Notes: generated by a model from the sequence alone, not told the origin. A DNA stretch of 64,000 bases from Flavobacterium ranwuense (GCF_004349315.1 NZ_SMLH01000008.1:1-64000); one strand, 5' to 3'. Numbered from the stretch's first letter, positions 1 through 9,819 are shown. Numbers and translations: made by a program.

Positions 1-1
1 G

Positions 2-3000
2 CCATATAATTATACCATAACTTTAACTGGAGGCTGTGGAACTGTAACCGCTACAGGTTCTATAATGGTAAATCCAAAGCCTATTGGTTCTGCTTCAGCT
101 CAGACCATTTGCAGTAAAGGAACTACTAGTGTTACACTAAACTCAACAGTAAGCGGCACAACATTTACTTGGACAGCTATACAAATAACACCGCCTGGCG
201 GAACGATAACTGGATTTAGTAATTGTGCGGCCGCTTGTGGATCTACAATTGCCCAGACATTAACCAATTCAGGCACTACAACAGGTGTGGTTCGCTATAC
301 CGTAACACCAACTGCTGCCGGATGTCCAGGTACGACGTTTACCGTAGATGTAACTGTGAATCCAAAACCAGTAGTAACTTTAACTAATGTAACGGCACAA
401 TGTACAGCTACATTAACGGCACCAACGGCAACGGATAACTGTGGAGTCACAGTAACCGGAACTACAGGAGATCCATCAATTTATAATACCCAAGGAACAT
501 ATCCTGTTAATTGGTCTTTTGATTTTGGCAATGGTATTGTAATCGCAGCAAGTCATAATGTAATTATCGATGACACAATAGCACCAGTACCAGACACAAC
601 ACCAAACTTACCAGATGTTAACAAAGCAGGATGTGAGTTAACCACTTTACCTGCACCAACAGCAACTGATACTTGTAAAGGAACAATTACTGGTACAACA
701 ACAACTCCATTCCCAATTACAACAGAAGGAACTACAGTAGTAACTTGGACATACAATGATGGTAACGGAAACACAACAACTCAAACACAAAATGTAATAC
801 TGACAGCACCATCAATTTCTGGAGGATCATTGTCAGGCTATATTAGTGACATAGTTCCGACCCCTGCTGCTACTGACAATATAGCCATAACTTCTTGTCC
901 AAATGATTCAAACCCAATTAGAATAAATTTATCAGGTGAAACAGGTACAATTGTTCGTTGGGAAAAATTCGAAGCTGGAGGTACTACATGGAGTGCTATT
1001 CCAAATACTGCTGACACCCACACCTATAATACTATCTTTAATTTTAGCAACACTAAATCCACTTTATTTAGAGCGCTAATTCAAGTAGGAAACTGTACGA
1101 AATATTCAAATATGGTAAACGTACATGCAATTCCTCCTGATGTACCACCAATTTTAGATCAAAATTTATTCAATATCTGTCTTGGTGATCAAGTTAGTTT
1201 AGTAGCTCGTAGCGGATATGCTTCGACAGTAGCAGTAGGAGATGGTGGAGATTTTAATGAGGGACAATTTCCAGAAAAGTGGGATCCAACGCAATGGAAA
1301 ATTGATGGAGAAGTAGCAGGAACGGCATGGACAGCAGCAGCAAATAACACAAAAGTCAACAACTGGACAGGAACCAATGATGCTAAAAATGTAGGTACAT
1401 CCTATATAATAAAATATGATAATGGCACAGCGGGGAAGAAATTTGGAATGGCTCATGGTAATTATAATAGTGCCGCTTATATTTCTAAGTTTGGTGTAGG
1501 ACCAACAACTTTAGAAACTCCGATATTTAGTTTGGAAGGTTTAGCAGAAGCGTCTATCTGTTTCGATCAAGCGTATAATCTACATGCGGGAGATTATGCT
1601 AAGTTAGAGTTATCATTAGATGGCGGAGCAACTTATGACATTCCCTTACAAGAACTAATTGGAACAAACCCTCCATTAACTTGGGATTGGCAGAATCATT
1701 CTCCTTCAACTGCTAGTTATTATATGTTTGCAAACGATAACTCCTGTTTTGATTTATATGAATACATTAAAGAAATTCCTGCTGGCGGCCTTACTAATCT
1801 TAGAGTGAAGTGGACATTTTTTGGAACAACTGATGAAAGTGTATGGGCAATAGACAATATTACAATTCCTGTTAAACCTTATAGTGATGAGTTAGAATGG
1901 ACCGATGGAATTGGAGAACCTGGGGTGTATATTGTAAAAGGTAAATTAGAGGTGGCATATACTTTTCCGCCTACATCGCCTGGCGTCCATAAATACGGAG
2001 CAACAAGTCTAATTAACGGATGTAGAGCATATGATCCAGACGGAACGGCAATAGCGACTGTAGTAGTAAATTATGCCTATGCCGGTGAAGCTATGGGATA
2101 TACCAATGCCGAGTGTGGAGAAAGAACGGTTAATCTTAATGCGTTTGATAATACTAAAACTGCAGAACAAAATAAGGCTAAAGGTGCCTACCCATTAGCA
2201 CTTAATACTTTTAGTGATGATCCAGGCACAGGAGCAACAGGAACATGGTCAGTCTTTAACACTACAAATACATGTGGAACCTATAGTTTTTCTGATGTCA
2301 AAAGTCCAACTTCATCCTTTTCAGGTGATGCGGGAGTTTATACTTTGAGATGGAAATTAGATGTTTCAGGTTGTTTTAGCGATGTCCAAGTAACATTAAC
2401 CAGTTGTGATGTTATTGATTTTGATGGCGTTGATGATTATGTAGCTTTTAAAAATAATTATGGATTAGATAGTACATTTGGTACTGCATTTAGTATAGAA
2501 GTTTGGGTAAAACCAGATCCACAACCAGCAAACCCATTAAGTACCATCCAAACCATTCTATCTAAACGAAATGCAAACAGTCTTGTTGATGGTTATGACT
2601 TAAGACTTGTAGGCAGTACACTAACCTTTAATTGGAATAATGGAAGTAAAATAACTTCACCCTTCCCATTAACGACCAATAGATGGTATCATGTTGCTGT
2701 TACCTATAGTGGTGGAATCTATATATTGTATGTTGACGGAATTGAAGTTATTCGTTCTGCTGGTTCTGCACCAACAATTAATAGCTTTGAGTGCATTGCG
2801 GGAGCTATGGACCAAACAGGAAACCCTCCAAACAAACCTGTAAATCATTTTTCAGGATGGATGGATGAATTAAGAATTTGGGATATAGGTTTAAGTTCTG
2901 ACCATGTACGACAAATGATGAATCAACAAATTATCAATAATGGCGCTGCTGTTAGAGGAGAAATAATACCTATTGATATTAATGGGCCAGATGCCAATAA

Positions 3001-5167
3001 AGACGGAACTGATGACCAACCTTTAAATTGGGCAAATTTAAAAGGCTATTACCGTATGAATCTAATTGACTGTGGTTATCTTAAACCTTTTGGAGGAAAA
3101 GGTGTTGATGGCAAATTAAGAAATATTACGAGTTCTCAAGAAGAGACTGCTCCTTTACCCTATGTTTCAATAAGAGATGGTAATTGGACCGATAGAGGTG
3201 CCGGTACAACTCCGTGGAAATACGGTCATTCTGTTTGGGATTATCCAAATAGTACTGGTTATAATGGAACTCTAATCGATTGGAATATTGTACAAACGGC
3301 ACACAACATTAGTTCTGGGAATAAAGACATTACCGTATTAGGATTGATTTCAACTGCAGGTAAATTAACAATTGCAGATCCTACGCCAACCACTCCAATT
3401 GAAAAAAATGACGGTCAAGGGGTATGGATAACTCTTTATTTAAAATTGAATGGTACTATTGATCTGGTAGGAGAATCACAATTGGTACAAAAGAGATATG
3501 GTACTTATAATCCAACGGACCAATTATTTATTACGACTCAATTCAGCGAAAGTATTTTTGATGCAACCAGTTTAGGATATATTGAACGGGATCAACAAGG
3601 CAAAAAAAATAGTTTCAATTACAATTATTGGTCATCACCCGTAAGTACTATTCAAGGGCTCATTAATAATACGCCGCATAACGTTCCAGGTATTTTAAGA
3701 GATGGTACAAATTCTGCTGATCCGAAAACTATAACTTTTGGTGACGGTGCCTTTTTTGCCGACGGGCCCAATACAACTTTTATAAATATAAGTAACCGTT
3801 GGATATGGTCATACAATTCAGCAACACCCGATTCTAATACAGATTGGGATGATTATTTCCAATGGAACTATATTGGAAATACTGGGTCATTAAAAGCAGG
3901 AGAAGGATTTACGATGAAAGGAACAGGTGGAGCAGCAGATCTTGATGTAACACAAAATCATGTATTTGTCGGGAAACCCAATTCCGGAACCATTACACTG
4001 CCCTTACCTCCAATTCAAACCTATTTAGTAGGAAATCCCTATCCATCCGCACTCGATGCCAACGAATTTATTTTAGATAATTTAGCGGGCAGAAATGCTG
4101 AGGGCAAAAATGTATTTAATGGCGCGCTCTATTTCTGGGATCATTTTGGTAAGTCAGACAATCATATATTGGCTGAATATCAGGGTGGTTATGCAACTTA
4201 TACTTTAACCGGAGGTGTTAAAGCTATTAATGACAGCCCTTTAAATGTAAATGATGGTTCATGGGGATCAAAAGTACCTGGACGTTACATACCCGTAGGA
4301 CAAGGATTTTTTGTGGATGCCTATTTAGACCCTACCATAAATGGGACAACAACAACCGTTGATGGTGGTTATATTAATTTTAAAAATAGTCAAAGGGTAT
4401 TCGTGAGAGAAACTTCGTCGAGTTCCATTTTCATGAAAACTGCGGGAACTAAAAACACAAAAAAAACAGATACTGATATAGATACAAGATCAAAAATAAG
4501 ACTTGGTTTTGACTCTCCTGTGGGTATGCACCGACAACTATTAGTTGGAGCAGACAGTAATACAACCCCTCTTTTTGATATTGGTTATGATGCACAAATG
4601 TTCGACATGAATGAGAATGATATGTATTGGGAATTGAGTAACAGTCAGTTTGTGATTCAAGCAATTCCCGATTTTAATGTGAATCAAATAATCCCTATAG
4701 GTCTTGCTATAGCAAATGAAGGTAAAGCAACTATCAAGATTGATGCATTAGAAAACATACCTGAGACTACCAAAATCTATTTACATGATAACATTACTGG
4801 CATTTATCATGACATCCGGAATAGTAATTTTACAATTTCGTTAGCCATTGGTGAATACAAAAACCGTTTCTCCTTACAATTCACAAATAAAACACTTGAT
4901 GTTGAAGAGAATAATTTGAATGATGGACTTATAGTTTTATATTCCAACAATTATAAAGTCTTAATTATTCAAAATAAAATTCTTGACGCAACTGTAAACG
5001 AAGTTCATCTCTTTAATTTATTAGGACAAGCTATGGCAAATTGGGATGTGAAAGATGAGAATCAAACCAAAATTCAAATTCCAATCAAAAATTTAAGTTC
5101 AGGAGTATACATAGTAAAACTAAAAACTTCAAAAGGGGATTACGGCAAAAAAATCATTATCAAATAA
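2..5167 (+). CDS. Giant T9SS-secreted adhesin-like protein with LamG domain (5' end outside window)
   Basis: The frame is already open at base 2, so the gene starts upstream and 1721 residues of its C-terminal part are visible. The N-terminal third consists of Thr/Gly/Pro-rich beta-sandwich repeats; two HYR-like units lie near nt 365-600 and 600-810, with the ATDNCG and ATDTCKG signatures typical of such repeats. A LamG/concanavalin-like domain (FDGVDDYV, then WYHVAVTYSGG and DELRIWD) spans about nt 2410-2890. The last about 85 residues (from nt 4900) match the T9SS type A sorting domain pattern, with FNLLGQ, a late SSGVYIVKL strand and a basic end. The family is exported through the Por/T9SS machinery, and the sorting domain is normally cleaved at the surface. 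A role in adhesion or glycan binding is inferred from the LamG and HYR modules. The gene stands alone; the next gene has its own promoter. Confidence 0.9.
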   Translation, partial: PYNYTITLTGGCGTVTATGSIMVNPKPIGSASAQTICSKGTTSVTLNSTVSGTTFTWTAIQITPPGGTITGFSNCAAACGSTIAQTLTNSGTTTGVVRYTVTPTAAGCPGTTFTVDVTVNPKPVVTLTNVTAQCTATLTAPTATDNCGVTVTGTTGDPSIYNTQGTYPVNWSFDFGNGIVIAASHNVIIDDTIAPVPDTTPNLPDVNKAGCELTTLPAPTATDTCKGTITGTTTTPFPITTEGTTVVTWTYNDGNGNTTTQTQNVILTAPSISGGSLSGYISDIVPTPAATDNIAITSCPNDSNPIRINLSGETGTIVRWEKFEAGGTTWSAIPNTADTHTYNTIFNFSNTKSTLFRALIQVGNCTKYSNMVNVHAIPPDVPPILDQNLFNICLGDQVSLVARSGYASTVAVGDGGDFNEGQFPEKWDPTQWKIDGEVAGTAWTAAANNTKVNNWTGTNDAKNVGTSYIIKYDNGTAGKKFGMAHGNYNSAAYISKFGVGPTTLETPIFSLEGLAEASICFDQAYNLHAGDYAKLELSLDGGATYDIPLQELIGTNPPLTWDWQNHSPSTASYYMFANDNSCFDLYEYIKEIPAGGLTNLRVKWTFFGTTDESVWAIDNITIPVKPYSDELEWTDGIGEPGVYIVKGKLEVAYTFPPTSPGVHKYGATSLINGCRAYDPDGTAIATVVVNYAYAGEAMGYTNAECGERTVNLNAFDNTKTAEQNKAKGAYPLALNTFSDDPGTGATGTWSVFNTTNTCGTYSFSDVKSPTSSFSGDAGVYTLRWKLDVSGCFSDVQVTLTSCDVIDFDGVDDYVAFKNNYGLDSTFGTAFSIEVWVKPDPQPANPLSTIQTILSKRNANSLVDGYDLRLVGSTLTFNWNNGSKITSPFPLTTNRWYHVAVTYSGGIYILYVDGIEVIRSAGSAPTINSFECIAGAMDQTGNPPNKPVNHFSGWMDELRIWDIGLSSDHVRQMMNQQIINNGAAVRGEIIPIDINGPDANKDGTDDQPLNWANLKGYYRMNLIDCGYLKPFGGKGVDGKLRNITSSQEETAPLPYVSIRDGNWTDRGAGTTPWKYGHSVWDYPNSTGYNGTLIDWNIVQTAHNISSGNKDITVLGLISTAGKLTIADPTPTTPIEKNDGQGVWITLYLKLNGTIDLVGESQLVQKRYGTYNPTDQLFITTQFSESIFDATSLGYIERDQQGKKNSFNYNYWSSPVSTIQGLINNTPHNVPGILRDGTNSADPKTITFGDGAFFADGPNTTFINISNRWIWSYNSATPDSNTDWDDYFQWNYIGNTGSLKAGEGFTMKGTGGAADLDVTQNHVFVGKPNSGTITLPLPPIQTYLVGNPYPSALDANEFILDNLAGRNAEGKNVFNGALYFWDHFGKSDNHILAEYQGGYATYTLTGGVKAINDSPLNVNDGSWGSKVPGRYIPVGQGFFVDAYLDPTINGTTTTVDGGYINFKNSQRVFVRETSSSSIFMKTAGTKNTKKTDTDIDTRSKIRLGFDSPVGMHRQLLVGADSNTTPLFDIGYDAQMFDMNENDMYWELSNSQFVIQAIPDFNVNQIIPIGLAIANEGKATIKIDALENIPETTKIYLHDNITGIYHDIRNSNFTISLAIGEYKNRFSLQFTNKTLDVEENNLNDGLIVLYSNNYKVLIIQNKILDATVNEVHLFNLLGQAMANWDVKDENQTKIQIPIKNLSSGVYIVKLKTSKGDYGKKIIIK

Positions 5168-5248
5168 AAGGGATATTTCCAGTAATAAAATCCGATTCAA
5201 TTAAGTAAACATTAACCTGAATTTTAACAATTGATTTAAATTATTATT

Positions 5249-5256
5249 TATATTTG
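5249..5256 (+). promoter_or_regulatory. -7 promoter element for the Cys-rich peptide gene
   Basis: TATATTTG matches the Bacteroidota sigma-A -7 consensus TAnnTTTG. A TTG at 5231-5233 lies 15 nt upstream as a possible -33 element, slightly closer than usual. The start codon is about 60 nt downstream. Confidence 0.55.
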
Positions 5257-5317
5257 AATTATAATTTTGGATTTACATCCAAAGCAAAAAATAAAACCAA
5301 TTTTAACTTTACAAAAA

Positions 5318-5551
5318 ATGAAAAAGATAATAACCTGTATAGCAATCGCATTTCTGACTGTAAATCTTAGTGCGCAAGAAAGTAAAACTGCCACAAAAGA
5401 AAAAGCAAAAAAAGAATCCTGTTGTGCTAAAAAAGATTCCAAATCAAAAGCAATGAGTGCTGATGAAATAGAAAAATGCCAAGCAAAATGCAAGGCCGAA
5501 GGAAAAAAGTGCGATGTCTCAACGGCAAAAGCAAGTGGAAAAAAATGCTAA
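5318..5551 (+). CDS. Small secreted Cys/Lys-rich peptide
   Basis: This is a 77-residue protein. The frame extends upstream to 5267, but the ATG at 5318 begins a clean signal peptide (MKKIITCIAIAFLTVNLSAQ), so I take that start. The mature part of about 57 residues is very rich in Lys and Ala and carries six cysteines, in CC, KC, KC, KKC and KKC patterns. Such a layout suggests metal binding or a disulfide-linked periplasmic peptide, but I recognise no characterised family, and function is unknown. It is monocistronic, with a -7 element upstream and a strong hairpin terminator 34 nt downstream. Small flavobacterial proteins of this style are, as I recall, frequent. Confidence 0.75.
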   Translation: MKKIITCIAIAFLTVNLSAQESKTATKEKAKKESCCAKKDSKSKAMSADEIEKCQAKCKAEGKKCDVSTAKASGKKC

Positions 5552-5581
5552 TCTAAAAAATATAAATTTTAATTTCCTATA

Positions 5582-5611
5582 AAAAACGCCTCTAGATTTA
5601 GAGGCGTTTTT
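5582..5611. terminator. Bidirectional intrinsic terminator
   Basis: The stem ACGCCTCT/AGAGGCGT (5586-5593 with 5600-5607) is flanked by an A-run on the left and a T-run on the right. It serves both the peptide gene (plus) and the convergent hotdog gene (minus). Confidence 0.9.
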
Positions 5612-5638
5612 CCATTTTAATAAATAGCTCAGCATTTT

Positions 5639-6091
5639 TTATTTGACTCTTACACTCCATTCAAAATCCATTTCGGATACTTGAACTCCTTTTTCATCCG
5701 TTCCAATAGACTTCATCCAGAAGGTTTGCCCTTCTCCAGTAGCAATTGTTTTTTGAATCGCTTGTTCGATTAGATAGCCATCTTTACAGGTAAAAGTGAT
5801 TCTTCCTGTGGCTTTTTTGGTAAAATTCCCTTTATTATTAGCGACGAGCATAGATATTTTTCTCCCGCTTTTTTGAATTTGGAACATTACTAAAGCTCCT
5901 GTAGAAAGCTCTGCAGCCATTGCCTGCACAGCAAAATACATGGAGTTAAACGGATTTTGATTAATCCAACGGTGTTTTACTGATACCACACATTTGTTTT
6001 CATCAATCTCTTTTACACGCACACCACAGATAAATGCCGACGGTAATTTAAATAAGAGAAATTTATTAAGTTTTGACGCTGTAAGTTTCAT
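5639..6091 (-). CDS. DUF4442 hotdog-fold protein (thioesterase-like)
   Basis: The 150-residue protein has the length and layout of the DUF4442 family, a single hotdog domain related to acyl-CoA thioesterases. The N-terminus (KLNKFLLFKLPSAFICG) and the central segment NSMYFAVQAMAAELSTG correspond to the hotdog helix with its family-typical small residues. The actual substrate is unknown for this family, and I see no decisive catalytic residue. No signal peptide or membrane segment is visible, so it is probably cytoplasmic. It is transcribed away from the DUF4870 gene and converges on the Cys-rich peptide gene with a shared terminator. Confidence 0.8.
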   Translation of the reverse strand: MKLTASKLNKFLLFKLPSAFICGVRVKEIDENKCVVSVKHRWINQNPFNSMYFAVQAMAAELSTGALVMFQIQKSGRKISMLVANNKGNFTKKATGRITFTCKDGYLIEQAIQKTIATGEGQTFWMKSIGTDEKGVQVSEMDFEWSVRVK

Positions 6092-6289
6092 ATGTAGCTA
6101 ATATTTGTTTTTATAGGAATATGGTATCGCCATTCTTCATTATTTTTGGAATTTTGAATCATGGCGGGTTCATTATTGCTAGGTTTTTTGCTAAAATACA
6201 AAAAAATAGTATGCATACATATTAAATTAATTTGTTAATTTTATGTTAATATTTGGTACTATGTGAAACAAGATACTGTCTTTTAGATA

Positions 6290-6297
6290 TATATTTG
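6290..6297 (+). promoter_or_regulatory. -7 promoter element for the DUF4870 gene
   Basis: TATATTTG matches TAnnTTTG and lies 28 nt before the start codon at 6326. No well-spaced TTG is visible upstream. Confidence 0.5.
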
Positions 6298-6325
6298 CAT
6301 AAGAAATTACTATATACTTTTAATC

Positions 6326-6781
6326 ATGGAAACAACTACCGAAAAAAACACCGCAACTTTTACTCATTTGAGTGCATTAACTCAATATTTTATTCCTTTT
6401 GGAAATTATATTTTTCCAATAATACTTTGGACCTCGAAAAAGGAAAGTTCAGAATTTGTGGATCACCACGGAAAACAAGTACTTAATTTTCAGTTAAGTT
6501 TATTATTGTATTCTTTAGTGCTGATACTAATTGCAGTTCCAACATTTTTAATTACACTGTTTAGAAATGTTCCTTTAGAAGCTGTAGTAAATGATCACGA
6601 TTTTGTCTTTAGAAATTTCAGCTTTGAAGGAAACATTGGAATGTTAACAGTAGGCTTAGTTGCTGTTTTAATTTTTGCCCTTTTAAAAGTGGCTGAATTC
6701 TTTTTAATCATTTATGCTTCAATCAAAACATCAAATGGTGAAAAATACAAATATCCAATAACGATTCCGTTTATTAAGTAG
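6326..6781 (+). CDS. DUF4870 (Tic20-like) membrane protein
   Basis: This 151-residue protein begins METTTEKNTATFTHLSALTQYFIPFGNYIFPIILW. The 'THLSALTQ...G...PIILW...VDHHGKQVLNFQ' layout is diagnostic for DUF4870 proteins. Hydrophobic segments lie at about 25-38, 55-80 and 105-135, giving a small multi-pass inner-membrane protein. The family has no established biochemical role; it is often found next to PspC and PadR genes, as it is here. A -7 element precedes it, and a structured intergenic repeat follows before the PadR operon. Confidence 0.85.
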   Translation: METTTEKNTATFTHLSALTQYFIPFGNYIFPIILWTSKKESSEFVDHHGKQVLNFQLSLLLYSLVLILIAVPTFLITLFRNVPLEAVVNDHDFVFRNFSFEGNIGMLTVGLVAVLIFALLKVAEFFLIIYASIKTSNGEKYKYPITIPFIK

Positions 6782-6833
6782 GAAAATAAAATGGATTAAA
6801 AGAGAATAGACGTAATAAATAAAACGAACCAAA

Positions 6834-6915
6834 TAGCCCTGATTGAAATGGAAATCCTTTTTTATTTTTCCTTTAAAAATAAAAAAGATTGAAATGGAAA
6901 GCAGGAATTAGCTCC
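6834..6915 (+). repeat. Structured intergenic element, copy 1 (AGCCCTGAT ... GCAGGAATTAGCTCC)
   Basis: The element starts TAGCCCTGAT and ends GCAGGAATTAGCTCC. Its centre is a perfect 13-bp hairpin, CTTTTTTATTTTT (6857-6869) with AAAAATAAAAAAG (6875-6887), around a 5-nt loop. The edges CCTG and CAGG can pair around it. A second copy with the same edges but a different hairpin sequence lies at 42467-42536. From memory, elements of this kind are dispersed in Flavobacterium genomes and may correspond to a described Bacteroidota RNA motif such as Flavo-1; I could not verify that identity. Confidence 0.7.
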
Positions 6916-6984
6916 AAAAAAAAAAATCAATCATCAATCAGAAAATGAACCGTTTAATCAACACAAAATCAAAAAAAAGAAATT

Positions 6985-7317
6985 ATGAATATTGAAAACA
7001 CAAAAGCCCAGATGCGTAAAGGTGTTCTCGAGTTTTGCATCTTATCCGTATTAAAAGAAAAAGATGCATACACATCGGAAATATTGGACACATTAAAAAA
7101 CGCAAAATTATTAGTCGTGGAGGGAACTATTTACCCGCTGCTAACCCGATTGAAAAATGATGGATTGCTCAACTATCGTTGGGAAGAATCCACATCAGGA
7201 CCACCAAGAAAATATTATGGTCTAACCGAAATAGGACAAACATTTTTAAAAGAACTTAGTGGCACTTGGACTGAATTATCCGATGCCGTAAACCTTATAA
7301 CCAACCAAAAACAATAG
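6985..7317 (+). CDS. PadR-family transcriptional regulator
   Basis: This 110-residue winged-helix protein has the PadR features: MRKGVLEFCILSVLKEKDAYTSEI (helix 1 and start of the HTH), VVEGTIYPLLTRLKNDGLL (recognition helix with the YPLLxRLxxxGLL signature) and a wing ending SGPPRKYYGLTEIG. A short C-terminal dimerisation helix follows. It is the first gene of a tight operon with the PspC and GIN proteins (gaps of 2 and 4 nt). By analogy with other PadR repressors encoded next to their membrane targets, it probably autoregulates this operon; the operator was not identified. Confidence 0.93.
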   Translation: MNIENTKAQMRKGVLEFCILSVLKEKDAYTSEILDTLKNAKLLVVEGTIYPLLTRLKNDGLLNYRWEESTSGPPRKYYGLTEIGQTFLKELSGTWTELSDAVNLITNQKQ

Positions 7318-7319
7318 TC

Positions 7320-9074
7320 ATGAACAAAACTGTAAATATAAATCTAGGCGGAATGTTCTTTCATATAGATGAAGATGCATACCAAAAATTAACTCGATAT
7401 TTTGATGCCATAAAACGTTCTTTATCTAATTCATCAGGACATGATGAAATTATAAAAGATATTGAAATGCGTGTTTCAGAATTATTAAATGAGAAACAAA
7501 TAAGCGACAAACATGTTGTGGGTTTAAAAGATGTAGATGAGGTTATTGCCGTAATGGGACAACCGGAAGATTACATTATTGAAGATGAGTTGAAAGGTTC
7601 TCTAACTTTTAGCGACCACTCTAACAGAAGAACAAAAAAATTATACCGTGATAAAGAAAAAGGCATGGTTGGTGGTGTTTCTTCAGGATTAGGTCATTAT
7701 TTTGGAATTGATGCCGTATGGATCCGAATCGCTCTTATACTATTAGTTTTTGCTGGATTTGGAACTGGAATTTTGGTGTATATCATTCTTTGGATTGTTA
7801 CTCCTGAAGCAGTTACCACATCTGAAAAACTGGAAATGACTGGAGAACCAGTAAATATTTCGAATATCGAAAAAAAAGTACGTGAAGAATTTGAAAACGT
7901 ATCGGAAAAAATAAAAAATGCTGATTACGACAAATATGGCAATCAAATAAAAACTGGTGCCGGGAAACTAGGAAGCTCTCTTGGTGATTTTATCATGACA
8001 GTTTTCAAAATTTTCGCTAAGTTTTTGGGTGTGATTCTAATCATCACTGGAATTGCAACATTAGTTTCTTTACTAATTGCTGTTTTCACTTTAGGTTCAT
8101 CTGATTTTATTAATGTACCATGGCAAAGTTTTATTGAAGCAGGAAATTTTACGGATTATCCAATATGGTCTTTTGGATTGTTAATGTTCTTTGCTGTTGG
8201 AATTCCGTTCTTTTTCTTGACACTTTTAGGTTTCAAATTATTGTCTCCAACCATGAAATCAATTGGAAACATTGCTAAATACACGTTATTGGCACTTTGG
8301 ATAATTGCTATAGCGATACTAATTTCGATAGGAATAAAACAAGCATCAGAAGTGGCTTACGAAGGAAAAACAGTTCAGAAAGAAACGATTAATGTAATGC
8401 CAAATGACACTTTGTTTGTAAAATTCAGATACAATGAGTATTACACTAAAGACATCGATGAGAGAGAAAGCTTCAAGTTTGTTCAGGATTCAGCTAACAC
8501 CCAATTGATTTATTCCAATAATGTAAGTTTAGAAATTTTACGTACCGATGAAAAATTACCTTTCATTCAAATTGAAAAAATAGCTAGAGGTAAATCATTT
8601 CAAGATGCAAAACGAAGAGCTGAAAAAATAAAATACGCTATCAAAATTGTAGGAAACCAGCTGATTCTAGATAATTATTTATTGACCGAAGTAGCTAATA
8701 AATTTCGTGATCAGGAAGTGGAAATATTTTTATACTTACCGGAAGGAATTTTATTAAAACCAGATTCTTCAGTACAAAATTTTGACAGATCTGACGATTC
8801 TTTCTTCAACTTACACTACAGTTCAGACAATTACATTTACAAAGTAGAAAATTCTCAAATAAAATGTTTAAATTGTCCTGCTGAAGAAAACGAGTATAAT
8901 GATGTTGAAGCAGATAAAGATAGTGTTGAAGTAAACATTACTGGAAAAGTAACAGAAAATGACAGTATTACTACAACTACAGTAAAAGTAAACGGTGAAA
9001 CGGTAACAGTAAATGAAGCTGGAACCAAAAAAGGCTTATCCATAAGTAAAAACGGTATAATCATAAAAAATTAA
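7320..9074 (+). CDS. PspC-domain membrane protein
   Basis: The 584-residue protein starts with about 90 residues resembling HAAS/DUF1700-type N-termini (NLGGMFFHIDEDAYQKL...DIEMRVSELL). A PspC domain follows at about residues 103-162 (KLYRDKEKGMVGGVSSGLGHYF, then an aromatic/aliphatic membrane segment ending ILWIVTPEA). Three further transmembrane stretches lie between about 225 and 340, then about 240 residues of soluble, presumably periplasmic, beta-rich sequence. PspC proteins are envelope-stress membrane components, but the specific role of this long flavobacterial form is not established. It sits between padR and a GIN-domain lipoprotein in one operon, suggesting a joint envelope function. 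Confidence 0.88.
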   Translation: MNKTVNINLGGMFFHIDEDAYQKLTRYFDAIKRSLSNSSGHDEIIKDIEMRVSELLNEKQISDKHVVGLKDVDEVIAVMGQPEDYIIEDELKGSLTFSDHSNRRTKKLYRDKEKGMVGGVSSGLGHYFGIDAVWIRIALILLVFAGFGTGILVYIILWIVTPEAVTTSEKLEMTGEPVNISNIEKKVREEFENVSEKIKNADYDKYGNQIKTGAGKLGSSLGDFIMTVFKIFAKFLGVILIITGIATLVSLLIAVFTLGSSDFINVPWQSFIEAGNFTDYPIWSFGLLMFFAVGIPFFFLTLLGFKLLSPTMKSIGNIAKYTLLALWIIAIAILISIGIKQASEVAYEGKTVQKETINVMPNDTLFVKFRYNEYYTKDIDERESFKFVQDSANTQLIYSNNVSLEILRTDEKLPFIQIEKIARGKSFQDAKRRAEKIKYAIKIVGNQLILDNYLLTEVANKFRDQEVEIFLYLPEGILLKPDSSVQNFDRSDDSFFNLHYSSDNYIYKVENSQIKCLNCPAEENEYNDVEADKDSVEVNITGKVTENDSITTTTVKVNGETVTVNEAGTKKGLSISKNGIIIKN

Positions 9075-9078
9075 AGCT

Positions 9079-9819
9079 ATGTTAAAAATCATCACATTAA
9101 TTACAAAATTTATTCTGGTTGCCTTAACTGCCTTACTATTTGCATCCTGTAACCATTCCATAAATTTACACTCAATTGAAGGAAGTGGGAATGTTACCAC
9201 TGAAAAAAGAATTGTCCAAGGTGATTTCAAAAACGTAGAAGTCAGTAATGCCATCGATCTTGTCATTGAACAATCAGACGTAACTGAAATAGTAGTTGAA
9301 GCTGATGATAATTTACAAAAACACATCTTTACCAAAGTTGAAAATGGCACACTCGTTATTTCTTGCGATAAAAATTCTTTTATCAATACGAAATCAAAAA
9401 AAGTAACCGTAAAAATGCCTGTTATTGATCAATTAGAAGCCAATAGCAGTGCATCAATAACAAGCATCAATACTATAAAAGGAGAAAACATCACACTAAA
9501 TACTTCTAGTGCCGGAACTATGGACCTGAATATAGAATCAGATAATATTACTTGTGATTCCAGTAGTGGAAGCAGTATCACCATTAATGGAATAGCATTA
9601 AAAATGAAAGCAAATGCATCAAGTGGAAGCGAAATTGACTCCAAAAACTTATTAGCAAATGAAGTTAATGCTGAAGCTTCCAGTGGGGCCACCATAAGTA
9701 TTCACCCTATTGTAAGTTTGGATGCCGAAGCTTCTAGCGGAGGAAGTATAAGCTATAATAAAGTTCCGAAATCAATTCGAAAAGAAACCAATTCCGGAGG
9801 AAGTATTCATCAAGAATAA
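9079..9819 (+). CDS. Head GIN domain (DUF2807) lipoprotein
   Basis: This 246-residue protein begins with a lipoprotein signal (ALLFASCNHS, the Cys of the lipobox near residue 24). The rest is a DUF2807 'putative auto-transporter adhesin, head GIN' domain: NVEVSNAIDLVIEQ, then short beta-helix rungs rich in SSG/SSGS motifs (for example EASSGATISI and EASSGGSISY) repeated about every 20 residues. The fold is a parallel beta-helix, and the cell location is probably outer-membrane or periplasmic. It is the last gene of the PadR-PspC operon and is followed by a strong terminator. A paralogue lies at 12391-13224. Confidence 0.9.
   Translation: MLKIITLITKFILVALTALLFASCNHSINLHSIEGSGNVTTEKRIVQGDFKNVEVSNAIDLVIEQSDVTEIVVEADDNLQKHIFTKVENGTLVISCDKNSFINTKSKKVTVKMPVIDQLEANSSASITSINTIKGENITLNTSSAGTMDLNIESDNITCDSSSGSSITINGIALKMKANASSGSEIDSKNLLANEVNAEASSGATISIHPIVSLDAEASSGGSISYNKVPKSIRKETNSGGSIHQE

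Noticed and set aside
1..5167. Recent horizontal transfer of the large surface protein gene
   Set aside because: Base composition resembles the neighbours by eye, and T9SS-exported repeat proteins are normal for the group; no flanking mobile element is visible.
6253..6486. Alternative 77-codon frame overlapping the DUF4870 gene
   Set aside because: It runs through the gene in another frame, begins upstream of the -7 element and ends without recognisable domain content.
9036..9386. 116-codon antisense frame over the GIN lipoprotein gene
   Set aside because: It lies opposite a well-supported gene in the same codon phase pattern and has no family features; it is a shadow frame.
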